From: an uncultured Bacilli bacterium
Lineage (GTDB): Bacteria; Bacillota_I; Bacilli_A; RF39; UBA660
DNA length: 7,852 nt
Direction of reading: 5' to 3'
NCBI GenBank assembly: GCA_948750805.1
Contig: CAPZYV010000044.1
Span: 1-7,852, forward strand
A program made the position numbers and the translations under genes. Of this stretch, positions 1-5,901 are shown in pieces. Positions within the stretch are counted from its first letter, which is position 1. Every line of letters begins with the position of its first letter. The notes under the pieces were generated by a model that saw only the letters and a list, made by a program, of their open reading frames with translations, was not told where the DNA came from and made no database searches.

Positions 1-718
1 AAACAACAAATGACGATATGCCAATTTCAGGGTCAGTATAATTGACAATTTCTTTTTTTATATCTTGAAGATTTTTTTCATGTGTAAAACATACATTATT
101 ATATTGATAATTTTCTTCAGATGAATATGTTTCATAAATGGTAAAAATCCTAGTCAAATTTTCTATAGGTTTTTCATCAACAAATTTTGTAAAATTTATG
201 TTTAGATTTTCGCCTGACAAAGATATAGGCTTTTTTGGTGTAATATTGCTTTCATATATACTTGAATCAGGAATAAAATTAAGAGGACAAATTAATTTAT
301 TGCCTTCTAATTTTTTAAATGATATTTTAAATAAACTATTTAAAGTTTTTTCTTGTAAGCCAATTATAGTTACATATCCATCATAATTATTAAGATTAGA
401 AATCTTTCCTTGAATTTCATAGTCATCACTATCATAAACACCAATAATATGATTCATTTTTAATAATTCATCTATATATTTTTCTTTATTAGCAATATAA
501 TTTTCAAATCCTACATAGTCTAAGTCTTTAAAAACTGTTAAAGTTCTAAATTCAATATTATATTCATAGTTTAGCTTAATATATTTAAAAATTGAAAATG
601 ATATTATAATAATACTTAAACTAATGAAAAATGATAAAAAAATAAACAAAAAATTTTTATGAAAACTAAATTTTTCCTTTTTAAAGAGAAAACGGTATAA
701 TTCTTTATCACTTTTCAT
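1..718 (-). CDS. ABC transporter permease, MacB/FtsX-like, N-terminal part (cut by left edge)
   Basis: An open frame starts at ATG 716-718 and runs with no stop to the left edge, giving 239 visible residues. The first ~20 residues are basic and cytoplasmic, residues ~23-46 form one strongly hydrophobic helix, and the rest (~47-239) is polar, Asn/Tyr/Glu-rich and presumably outside the membrane. One N-terminal helix followed by a large external domain is the layout of MacB-type permeases, whose remaining three helices would lie beyond the window. The start overlaps the 3' end of the ATPase gene (TGA at 708-710) by 11 bases, so the two are translationally coupled and probably form one transporter. 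MacB-type systems usually move peptides, lipoproteins or antibiotics by mechanotransmission; the cargo here is unknown. The family call rests on topology and the partner gene, not on a recognised signature. Confidence 0.75.
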   Translation of the reverse strand, partial: MKSDKELYRFLFKKEKFSFHKNFLFIFLSFFISLSIIIISFSIFKYIKLNYEYNIEFRTLTVFKDLDYVGFENYIANKEKYIDELLKMNHIIGVYDSDDYEIQGKISNLNNYDGYVTIIGLQEKTLNSLFKISFKKLEGNKLICPLNFIPDSSIYESNITPKKPISLSGENLNINFTKFVDEKPIENLTRIFTIYETYSSEENYQYNNVCFTHEKNLQDIKKEIVNYTDPEIGISSFVV

Positions 719-1382
719 ATATTTTACCATCTTTCATATATAGTTCTACGTCTACATATTTAGAGACGGTATCACTATGGGTAACTACAATAACACATTT
801 GTTATCTTTTGCTAACTGTTTTAAAATTGATAATATATGTTTAGTATTTTCTTTATCTAAAGAGCCAGTTGGTTCATCAGCAAGAATTATATCAGGATTA
901 TTAACAAGAGCTCTTGCAATTGCAACTCTTTGTTGCTCTCCACCAGAGAGTTCATTAGGATAATAATTAATTTTTTCTAGCATATCTAGATTATTTAGTA
1001 ATTCTTTTCCTTTATTATACTTCTCTATTTTAGATAAATCATTTTTTATATATAGAGGTAAAATTACATTTTCTAATACTGTTAAATTAGGATTTAAATA
1101 AAATGATTGAAAAATAAAACCTATATGACTAGCCCTTATTTCTGCCAATTCATTAGTAGACAAATTATTTACTGATTTTTTATTTATATAATAAGTTCCT
1201 GTGTCAAATGAATCTAGCAAGCCTAATATCTGGATTAATGTTGATTTCCCAACTCCTGATTTACCCATAATAGAATACATTTTGCCAGTTTTAAAATTAT
1301 ATGTAAGATTGTTAAGCACATTATTTGTTTTACCATCTTTATTATATGATTTAGATAAATTATTTATAATTATCATTAACAT
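708..1382 (-). CDS. ABC transporter ATP-binding protein, MacB/LolD/FtsE-type
   Basis: This is a complete 224-aa nucleotide-binding subunit that would power the permease encoded immediately downstream. Its motifs are intact: Walker A GKSGVGKST (40-48), Q-loop Gln92, signature LSGGEQQRVAIARAL (145-159), Walker B IILADE (165-170), D-loop SLD (174-176) and switch His202 in VVTH. The run FQSFYLNPNLTVLENV after the Q-loop is typical of the MacB/LolD/FtsE branch and argues against importers. The ATG at 1380-1382 has AAAGGAG five bases upstream; ATG at 1374-1376 (third residue) is a possible alternative with longer spacing. Stops TGA and TAA stand in tandem. The gene follows two secreted-protein genes and a stem-loop, as exporters do in bacteriocin loci, but its cargo is not shown by the sequence. 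Confidence 0.93.
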   Translation of the reverse strand: MLMIIINNLSKSYNKDGKTNNVLNNLTYNFKTGKMYSIMGKSGVGKSTLIQILGLLDSFDTGTYYINKKSVNNLSTNELAEIRASHIGFIFQSFYLNPNLTVLENVILPLYIKNDLSKIEKYNKGKELLNNLDMLEKINYYPNELSGGEQQRVAIARALVNNPDIILADEPTGSLDKENTKHILSILKQLAKDNKCVIVVTHSDTVSKYVDVELYMKDGKIYEK

Positions 1383-1396
1383 TTAAACTCCTTTCG

Positions 1397-1425
1397 ACTA
1401 TAAACACTTTTAATTTATTATTCAA
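1397..1425 (-). promoter_or_regulatory. weak candidate promoter before the ABC ATPase
   Basis: TTGAAT (1420-1425) and TATAGT (1397-1402) are 17 bases apart and resemble sigma-A boxes. A start 6-7 bases past the -10 would fall inside the ribosome site (1388-1395), leaving almost no leader, so this promoter may not be used. Read-through from the secreted-protein genes is the alternative. Confidence 0.25.
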
Positions 1426-1445
1426 CTTAATTTTATACATTTTTT

Positions 1446-1483
1446 AATAATTTAAAGAGCGACTAATCGCCCCTTAAATTATT
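1446..1483 (-). terminator. 17-bp stem-loop between small secreted gene and ABC genes (attenuator or processing element)
   Basis: The arms 1446-1462 and 1467-1483 pair over 17 positions in the minus-strand RNA, counting two G-U pairs, with a 4-base loop UUAG. The stop codon of the small secreted gene (1479-1481) lies within the stem. The downstream side is A-rich rather than U-rich, so it is not a classic intrinsic terminator on this strand. A stabilising or processing hairpin that lets the secreted gene be expressed more than the transporter is the better guess. Confidence 0.55.
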
Positions 1484-1904
1484 CATAGCTGTACATATAA
1501 ACAGGGTCAGCTTTTATAACACCTGCCCAAGGTTGATGATTAGTATTAGTAAAGAAAACGTATCTAAATTTGCCTTTACTGTGAGAGCCCATTTCATAGC
1601 TATATGTTTTTCCTACTTCACTTAATTTGGCTGTTACTGTTTTTTTATCTCCATAACCAAATAGTCCCTTTCTTTGTAAAGTTATATCTACTCTATTATA
1701 AGTGTTATAATATGCAAATCCTAATTCAGTTGGCTTAATTGCAATTTTGTGTTTTTCATATTTGAAATCTCTGCCTGAACCTGTTAAAGTTGTTCCACCT
1801 TGCATATTTATAGTTGATTTGTATTTCTCTTCAGCTGCTTGCACACATGAAATAGATAATAGCGTTAACATACCTACCGTAAGAATTATACTAATTTTTT
1901 CAAT
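1479..1904 (-). CDS. small secreted protein with signal peptide and abnormal start region
   Basis: The mature part (~117 aa, ~13 kDa) is Tyr/Lys/Gly-rich, looks beta-stranded and follows a signal sequence ending CVQA before AEEK. The only in-frame ATG (1869-1871) gives a signal with no basic N-terminus and no ribosome site at proper distance. A strong AGGAGG (1912-1917) lies 41 bases further upstream. Seven bases after it is an in-frame ATT (1902-1904), which would add EKISIILTVG and complete the signal peptide. One base later is a TTG (1901-1903) that starts MKKLV and then stops. One extra A in the run of six (1895-1900), or a -1 slip there, would give MKKISIILTVGMLTLL, an ideal signal peptide. 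The true start is therefore unresolved: ATT initiation, slippage, a sequence error, or ATG 1871 (130 aa). I do not recognise the family. Position before an exporter suggests exported cargo or a bacteriocin-like protein, by inference only. Confidence 0.75.
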   Translation of the reverse strand: MEKISIILTVGMLTLLSISCVQAAEEKYKSTINMQGGTTLTGSGRDFKYEKHKIAIKPTELGFAYYNTYNRVDITLQRKGLFGYGDKKTVTAKLSEVGKTYSYEMGSHSKGKFRYVFFTNTNHQPWAGVIKADPVYMYSYE

Positions 1905-1911
1905 TTTGTCA

Positions 1912-1917
1912 CCTCCT
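1912..1917 (-). promoter_or_regulatory. strong ribosome binding site AGGAGG that decides the small secreted gene start
   Basis: In the RNA, AGGAGG is followed by UGACAAA and then AUUG. Spacing is 7 bases to the in-frame ATT and 8 to the out-of-frame TTG. It is 41 bases from ATG 1871, too far to serve that codon. It is the best ribosome site in the secretion cassette, which implies high expression from a start near 1901-1904. Confidence 0.8.
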
Positions 1918-1938
1918 ATCTATAAATTTATAACAAAT

Positions 1939-1954
1939 CATTGATGATTTATTA
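1939..1954 (-). other. short inverted repeat between the two secreted-protein genes
   Basis: AAATCA and TGATTT form a 6-bp stem around a 4-base loop three bases after the stop of the 238-aa gene. There is no U tract. A TGTTATAAA extended -10-like string follows at about 1928-1936, without a -35 box. The repeat could be an operator or a minor RNA hairpin; significance in such AT-rich DNA is doubtful. Confidence 0.3.
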
Positions 1955-1956
1955 CC

Positions 1957-2673
1957 TTAAACTATAATGCTTACACCTGACATTTGGTCATAAATATTAA
2001 CTGCGACGCCACTAAATTTGAATACACCGCCAAAACCAGCATGAGATAATGTATAATTTTTACTATTAGCTAAACTAATTGTGCTCTTCGCATGTTGATA
2101 ACTTGCATATATTGTACCTCCTTTATTAACTCGATAAGTTTGATTGATAATCATTGATGAACCATATTTTGGTAAGCCTATTGAAACACCAAAACCATTA
2201 TTAAATTCTTTAATTTCTTTTGATGATGATGTACCTGCAGTACTTGTTACTGTGGTAGAGGGAGTATTCGCTAAAGATGTGTTAATTAAAAGTGAGCCAA
2301 TGACATCATAACTTTTAGTTGAAGGATTTACTTTCCAGGTTGCTGTTACAGATACTAAACAATTTGTAGTACAAGAACTTACTATTTTTATCTCTTTCTC
2401 ATTATTTGATACAGTAGTATTATTTGGCTTAATGTAATTTGCATCATTACTACTTTTTATGTCACCATTTATTACATTTGAATTAATAAATTTTTCGTAA
2501 TCAGTTAGTGTCATTAAATCTTGACATTTTTCCCAATACATAAATGATAAAAATTTATATTCTTCTTTTGTAAAAGTAACTCCATTATTATTTTCATAAT
2601 AAACTTCTTTAGCTGATGTAGATTTAGCGAAAGCAAAAACACATAATAACATTAAAAATACTTTTCTTTTCAT
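1957..2673 (-). CDS. secreted protein of unknown function (238 aa)
   Basis: An N-terminal signal peptide is clear: basic MKRK, a hydrophobic core to ~residue 17, and STSA before KEV as a type I peptidase site. The mature protein opens with YYENNNGVTFTKEEYKFL (25-42), followed by an acidic segment, a middle beta-like part with Cys101 and Cys105 (Cys50 is the only other mature cysteine), a Ser/Thr-rich linker (~137-152) and a Gly-rich beta-like C-terminal part (~158-238) with YASYQHA and YDQMSGVSI. There is no anchor helix or sorting motif, so release or loose surface binding is likely. I recall similar uncharacterised secreted proteins in gut Bacillota but can give no family name or function. 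AAAGG precedes the ATG at normal spacing. It sits between the membrane-anchored XRE gene and the small secreted protein plus ABC transporter, which suggests one regulated module. Confidence 0.9.
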   Translation of the reverse strand: MKRKVFLMLLCVFAFAKSTSAKEVYYENNNGVTFTKEEYKFLSFMYWEKCQDLMTLTDYEKFINSNVINGDIKSSNDANYIKPNNTTVSNNEKEIKIVSSCTTNCLVSVTATWKVNPSTKSYDVIGSLLINTSLANTPSTTVTSTAGTSSSKEIKEFNNGFGVSIGLPKYGSSMIINQTYRVNKGGTIYASYQHAKSTISLANSKNYTLSHAGFGGVFKFSGVAVNIYDQMSGVSIIV

Positions 2674-2694
2674 AATTTTTTCCTTTCTGTATTC

Positions 2695-2703
2695 AAATTA
2701 TCA
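2695..2703 (-). promoter_or_regulatory. candidate extended -10 promoter of the secreted-protein cassette
   Basis: The RNA-like strand reads TGTGATAAT (2703-2695), an extended -10 element 22 bases before the ATG at 2673. A perfect TTGACA occurs at 2709-2714, but it is only 8 bases from this -10, and 17 bases downstream of it there is only TACAGA. Which pair is used is unclear; an operator role for the region is possible. Confidence 0.4.
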
Positions 2704-2712
2704 CAAAATGTC

Positions 2713-2740
2713 AAAAAAAAGTAGGACTTTTTTGGTCCCA
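2713..2740 (-). terminator. intrinsic terminator after the XRE-TM gene
   Basis: Two bases after the regulator stop codon, UGGGAC (2740-2735) pairs with GUCCUA (2727-2722) around CAAAAAA, followed by C and eight U residues (2720-2713). This should end the folT-ecfA-ecfT-regulator transcript and separate it from the secreted-protein cassette. The U tract runs into the TTGACA at 2709-2714. Confidence 0.75.
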
Positions 2741-2742
2741 TT

Positions 2743-3828
2743 TTATTTTACTAATATAGATTGTAAAAGATTATTAAATTTTGTAATTTCAACTTCTTCA
2801 TCTCTGCACATATTAATATTACAAATCATATCTTTTCCATCATATGAAAAACTGTTGAACGTTTTTACATCATTATATTCATTAAATTCTAAATATCCTG
2901 ATATTAACACATAATTCCATTCTTTGGAAATATCATTTTCTATCATAATCAAATTTAAACTTTTAGCTTCAGGTATGTATGTAAAAACATAATTTTTTTC
3001 TTTATATATATATACATCCGAATCTTTTTTAAAATTTTTTTTAATTTTCCCTTCTATTTCTTGATTGTATTTTAATTCTATATTTTTTTCAATTTGTTCT
3101 GGAACAGAAGGAAATATATAATTGTTTGAAAAACTTTTTACAAAATCTAATTTTAGTTCTTTTTTATCATTTTCTAGTATTATTTCTAAAAATAAATTAG
3201 AAAGAATATCCTTAATGCTTTTTGTATAAAAAACAGATTCTTTACTTTTAAATTCTACTAAAGTTATAAAACTAGAATCAGTGGTAAAAATATTTTTTTC
3301 TTCTTCTTTATTTTTATAATATAATCTCAATTTGCTTATATCATAATTAGTATCAATATTTCCTAAACTAAAATATATTTTTTCTTTGGTATATACAAAT
3401 AATCCGTTTGATATAGTTATATCATTAGAGGAATATCCAATATTATAAACTTTTAATGAATTATAGGTATTAATAAAATAATAAGTTAAAAATGATAATA
3501 TTAAGGTTATAATTACTAATATAGATATTTTTAACATTTTATTTTTTTTATTTCTATCTTCATACAGCGATAATGCTACTTTAGTTACATTATTCTTATT
3601 ACCTTTATTTTCTCTTTCTCCAAACAGCAATTCATTTATACTTACATTAAACAGTTTACTCATTTTTATTAAACTTGAATTGCTAGGATAACCAATCCCT
3701 CTTTCCCACTTGCTGATAGATTCTCTACTAACAAAAAGAATCTCCGCTAATTTATATTGTGATAATCCTTTTTCAGTTCTAAGTTCTTTTATAAAAGCAC
3801 CTATTTTCTGTGCATCCATATTATTCAT
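2743..3828 (-). CDS. membrane-anchored XRE-family regulator with large extracytoplasmic domain
   Basis: Residues ~8-69 are a Cro/CI-type helix-turn-helix domain: IGAFIKELRTEKGLSQYKLA, then SRESISKWERG and LSKLF-like INELLFGE. A basic linker (91-100) precedes one hydrophobic helix (~101-120), and residues ~121-361 form a polar, beta-like domain predicted outside the cell, with Cys336 and Cys341 close enough for a disulfide. This is the build of a one-component membrane sensor that binds DNA inside and perceives a signal outside. The ATG at 3826-3828 overlaps the ecfT stop by 8 bases; ATG 3817-3819 (fourth residue, MDAQKIG) has AAAGGG at better spacing and may be the real start. It is probably translated from the folate-regulated transcript, while its likely target is the secreted-protein cassette just downstream. 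The ligand and target are inference. Confidence 0.9.
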   Translation of the reverse strand: MNNMDAQKIGAFIKELRTEKGLSQYKLAEILFVSRESISKWERGIGYPSNSSLIKMSKLFNVSINELLFGERENKGNKNNVTKVALSLYEDRNKKNKMLKISILVIITLILSFLTYYFINTYNSLKVYNIGYSSNDITISNGLFVYTKEKIYFSLGNIDTNYDISKLRLYYKNKEEEKNIFTTDSSFITLVEFKSKESVFYTKSIKDILSNLFLEIILENDKKELKLDFVKSFSNNYIFPSVPEQIEKNIELKYNQEIEGKIKKNFKKDSDVYIYKEKNYVFTYIPEAKSLNLIMIENDISKEWNYVLISGYLEFNEYNDVKTFNSFSYDGKDMICNINMCRDEEVEITKFNNLLQSILVK

Positions 3829-4390
3829 ACCCTTTCGTTTTAAGACTCAATTCTAATTCTTCAATTCTATTAAATAAACTATTTAGATATGTCGTTAAAT
3901 ATATGTGAGGTCTAGTTATAATATTTTTAAAATTGAATTCTAAACCTTTACTTAAAAGCGCCAATTTTATAGTTTTTGCTTCATCACTTAAAATAGGAAT
4001 AAATTGAAGAGCAATAGCAATAATTAAACTTAGTTCTTTAATATCTATTTTAAATATTTTCAAAGGAATTAATAAATAATAAAAACTATCTGCAATTTTA
4101 ATAGGTGTATAAATTGTCCCCAAAATATACGTTGTATTAATGACTAAATAAATTTTAAAACTGGTTAGAAAGGCTAATTTCAAATCACCAAAAATAAAAT
4201 TACATATAAAGATAAAGAAAATAATAAAAAAATTTAATTTTAAAACTTTTAAATATCTTTTTAAGTTAGTTTTAAATAATAATATAATAGTATTTATAAT
4301 AAATAGTAAACTTAGAATTATGATATTATCTATCAAAAAAATAAATATACTATAAAATAAAAATAATATTAAACCTAAACTATAAATCAT
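3821..4390 (-). CDS. ecfT: ECF transporter transmembrane component EcfT, short form
   Basis: This is the membrane scaffold that couples the ATPase to the FolT subunit in an energy-coupling-factor importer. The protein is largely hydrophobic with about four or five helices in the first ~135 residues. Counting from ATG 4390, DEAKTIKLALLSKG has SKG at 147-149 and the extreme C-terminus LKTKGYE has TKG at 185-187; these match the two Ala-Arg-Gly coupling motifs of EcfT/CbiQ with Lys for Arg. At 189 aa it is much shorter than usual EcfT (~260) and stops right after the second motif, so the C-terminal membrane helix found in most members is missing. A TTG at 4397-4399 would add three residues but lies only two bases from AAAGGA, so ATG 4390 is preferred. 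It overlaps ecfA by 11 bases and the XRE gene by 8, so it is coupled to both. Confidence 0.85.
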   Translation of the reverse strand: MIYSLGLILFLFYSIFIFLIDNIIILSLLFIINTIILLFKTNLKRYLKVLKLNFFIIFFIFICNFIFGDLKLAFLTSFKIYLVINTTYILGTIYTPIKIADSFYYLLIPLKIFKIDIKELSLIIAIALQFIPILSDEAKTIKLALLSKGLEFNFKNIITRPHIYLTTYLNSLFNRIEELELSLKTKGYE

Positions 4391-5174
4391 AATTATCAAG
4401 TTCCTTTAAAATATCTTCTTCACTTTGGACATTTTGGATTTTAAATTTATTAATAATTTTTAAATTAAGAGGAATATCAAGTTTATGTTCTTTTAAAATA
4501 TTTAGATTAAGAAATAATTCTTCTTTTTGATAATCGTATATTTTGTTATTATCTAATATTAAAACTCTATCACTATAGATTAATTCATCAATTATATTAG
4601 TTATAAAAATAACCCCAATGCCTTTGCTCTTTAGTTTTCTAATTATTGAATATATAGCTTTTTTTCCTTCAATATCTAACATTGATGTAGCTTCATCAAA
4701 AATTATATATTTAGGATTTAACGCTAAAATGGAAGCAATAGCGACTCTTTGACGTTCTCCCCCACTTAAATTATAAGGATTACTATAAATATAATTTTCA
4801 ATACCTACTTCTTGTAAAGAAGTTTTTATAATACTATCAATTTTATCACTAGGTGTACTCATATTTTCTAAAGTAAACTTTATATCATCATATACTCTAT
4901 TAAAAACTATTTGGTTATCAGGATTTTGAAAAACTATTCCAACTTTTTGACGAAAGTTTTTAATATTAGTTTTTTTATGCATTATTTCATCATCTATAAG
5001 TAATGTGCCTTTATTTACTTTTTTTAAACCAGCTAAAATATGAGCAAGTGTTGATTTACCACTGCCGTTTTTACCAACAACAAAAGTTATTTCGCTTGCT
5101 TTTATTTCTAAAGATATATCATCTAAAATTTTTTTATTATCATAATTAAAACTTACCTTATCTAACTTAATCAT
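4380..5174 (-). CDS. ecfA: ECF transporter ATP-binding protein EcfA
   Basis: This 264-aa cytoplasmic ATPase would drive folate uptake with EcfT and FolT. Motifs: Walker A GKNGSGKST (34-42), Q-loop FQNPDNQIV with Gln83, signature NLSGGERQRVAIASILAL (135-152), Walker B YIIFDEATSMLD (156-167). FQNPDNQIV is typical of the EcfA/CbiO family. The striking difference is the switch loop: where the family has ITH, this protein reads ITN (Asn193, codon AAT, one base from His CAT), with DE following as in EcfA. Importers of this group often use two ATPases (A1 and A2); only one is encoded here, so it may work as a homodimer or pair with a second ATPase encoded elsewhere with an intact His. The gene overlaps folT by 8 bases (ATGATTAA junction) and ecfT by 11. 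Confidence 0.93.
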   Translation of the reverse strand: MIKLDKVSFNYDNKKILDDISLEIKASEITFVVGKNGSGKSTLAHILAGLKKVNKGTLLIDDEIMHKKTNIKNFRQKVGIVFQNPDNQIVFNRVYDDIKFTLENMSTPSDKIDSIIKTSLQEVGIENYIYSNPYNLSGGERQRVAIASILALNPKYIIFDEATSMLDIEGKKAIYSIIRKLKSKGIGVIFITNIIDELIYSDRVLILDNNKIYDYQKEELFLNLNILKEHKLDIPLNLKIINKFKIQNVQSEEDILKELDNYDL

Positions 5175-5688
5175 TTACTAACTTTGTTATCCTTTCTTCA
5201 AAAACTTTAGCTATCCCTAAAATAGTGATGATTTTTATAGGCATCATTACTAATTGTTTTAGTATTCGTATAGGAATAATCAAAGTACTAGCATTTTTTG
5301 TAATCATCATAACCCATATTGTATTTAATAAACCATTAATTAAAGCTGTTACTAAAAAAGTACTTATAATAAGTCTAATTATAAAACTCTTATTAATTTT
5401 AAATTCTTTTTGGTGTAATATTAATCCATATATTAACCCAGTTAGAAATGCACTAATTGTAAAGCCAAAGAAGAAACTTCCAGATGGAAAAAGCAAAGCT
5501 CCTATAATATCACTAATAGTCGAAATAAATACCGTATGACGCCAATCCAACATGATAGCAGCAAGCATAATCGGAACAAATGAAAATCCTATTGTAATAA
5601 TTGGTGTTTGAATCGATAAAATTCGTCTTAAAACAACAGTTGATGCAATAAACAAAGCTGTAAATAATATTTTTTGTATCTTACTCAT
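5167..5688 (-). CDS. folT: folate-specific ECF transporter S component FolT
   Basis: This 173-aa membrane protein is the substrate-binding subunit for folate uptake. About six hydrophobic segments are visible. The pattern LRRILSIQTPIITIGFSFVP (20-39), followed by the SDIIGALLFPSGSFFFGFT segment and LTGLIYGLIL, closely matches the FolT family, including an Arg near position 21-22 in the first helix region where the family carries a folate-contacting Arg. Its 5' leader is a tetrahydrofolate riboswitch, independent support for the substrate. It is the first gene of an operon with ecfA and ecfT, so it is a dedicated importer rather than a lone S component sharing a general module. A GGAGG seven bases before ATG 5686-5688 fixes the start; that site is also the element sequestered by the expression platform. 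Confidence 0.92.
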   Translation of the reverse strand: MSKIQKILFTALFIASTVVLRRILSIQTPIITIGFSFVPIMLAAIMLDWRHTVFISTISDIIGALLFPSGSFFFGFTISAFLTGLIYGLILHQKEFKINKSFIIRLIISTFLVTALINGLLNTIWVMMITKNASTLIIPIRILKQLVMMPIKIITILGIAKVFEERITKLVND

Positions 5689-5747
5689 AAAAAAACCTCC
5701 ATTTTTCCACTACGAAAAATAAAGGTTATATCTTATTTTCATAGCGG
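5689..5747 (-). promoter_or_regulatory. riboswitch expression platform: two mutually exclusive hairpins controlling the folT ribosome site
   Basis: Hairpin A pairs 5715-5727 with 5694-5706 (AACCUUUAUUUUU with AAAAAUGGAGGUU; 13 pairs including two G-U, 8-base loop), burying the GGAGG at 5696-5700 and leaving a U run before the start codon. Hairpin B pairs 5733-5747 with 5707-5723 (starting CCGCUAUG with CGUAGUGG), using the 5' arm and loop of A. B also uses the 3' aptamer strand (CCGCUA), so folate binding should disrupt B and permit A. This predicts OFF with ligand, by sequestration, termination, or both. Pairing is seen by eye; the switching is inferred. Confidence 0.75.
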
Positions 5748-5834
5748 AATGCGAAAATAAATAAGCGATTTCTCTTGCCTTATAAACAACTTCCCGTTTT
5801 ATAAGTCTTAACTATTTATTTTCTACTCTAAAAT
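5742..5834 (-). promoter_or_regulatory. tetrahydrofolate (THF) riboswitch aptamer, class I
   Basis: In transcript order the conserved blocks of the THF-I aptamer appear: GAGUAG (5828-5823), GUUAAG (5812-5807), CGGGAAG loop (5796-5790), GGCAAGAG (5779-5772), and GCAUUCCGCU (5752-5743). P2 is a perfect 11-bp helix (5813-5823 with 5753-5763). P3 has CUUAUAAA (5805-5798) pairing with UUUAUAAG (5786-5779). The loop-to-junction pseudoknot is GGAA (5794-5791) with UUCC (5749-5746). P1 is weak and AU-rich. Position before folT fits the known use of this class for folate transport and biosynthesis genes. Confidence 0.88.
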
Positions 5835-5864
5835 TAATTATGAAATTAATTCATTTCTTATTTC

Positions 5865-5892
5865 ATTATATCACTATCTATTAAAAATACAA
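5865..5892 (-). promoter_or_regulatory. sigma-A promoter of the folT operon
   Basis: The -10 is TATAAT (5865-5870) with an upstream TGA making an extended -10 (TGATATAAT). The -35 is TTGTAT (5887-5892) with a 16-base spacer. Transcription would begin near 5858, about 25-30 bases before the aptamer. Confidence 0.8.
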
Positions 5893-5901
5893 TATTTTAT
5901 T

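Noticed and set aside
138..386. Plus-strand open frame of 82 codons
   Set aside because: It is the shadow of the permease gene on the other strand, with no ribosome site and a composition mirroring the opposite frame.
708..718. TGA read as tryptophan (Mollicutes code), which would extend the ABC ATPase
   Set aside because: A TAA follows the TGA directly, so the extension would be one residue, and the tryptophans checked in the other genes are all TGG.
1397..1425. Independent strong promoter for the ABC genes
   Set aside because: The implied start site would fall in the ribosome site, so it is listed only as a weak candidate.
1479..1904. Lactococcin 972-type bacteriocin, suggested by a small secreted protein beside an ABC ATPase and permease and by a GGT string near the mature N-terminus
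   Set aside because: The mature protein is about twice the usual size and lacks the typical aromatic/His-rich motifs, and the permease fragment shows no specific signature. Layout alone is not enough.
1920..1936. TATAAATTTATA palindrome as an operator or promoter
   Set aside because: Pure A/T palindromes are expected by chance in this composition, and there is no -35 box at the right distance.
5225..5539. Plus-strand open frame of 104 codons
   Set aside because: It lies wholly inside folT, whose identity is certain, and has no ribosome site or similarity.
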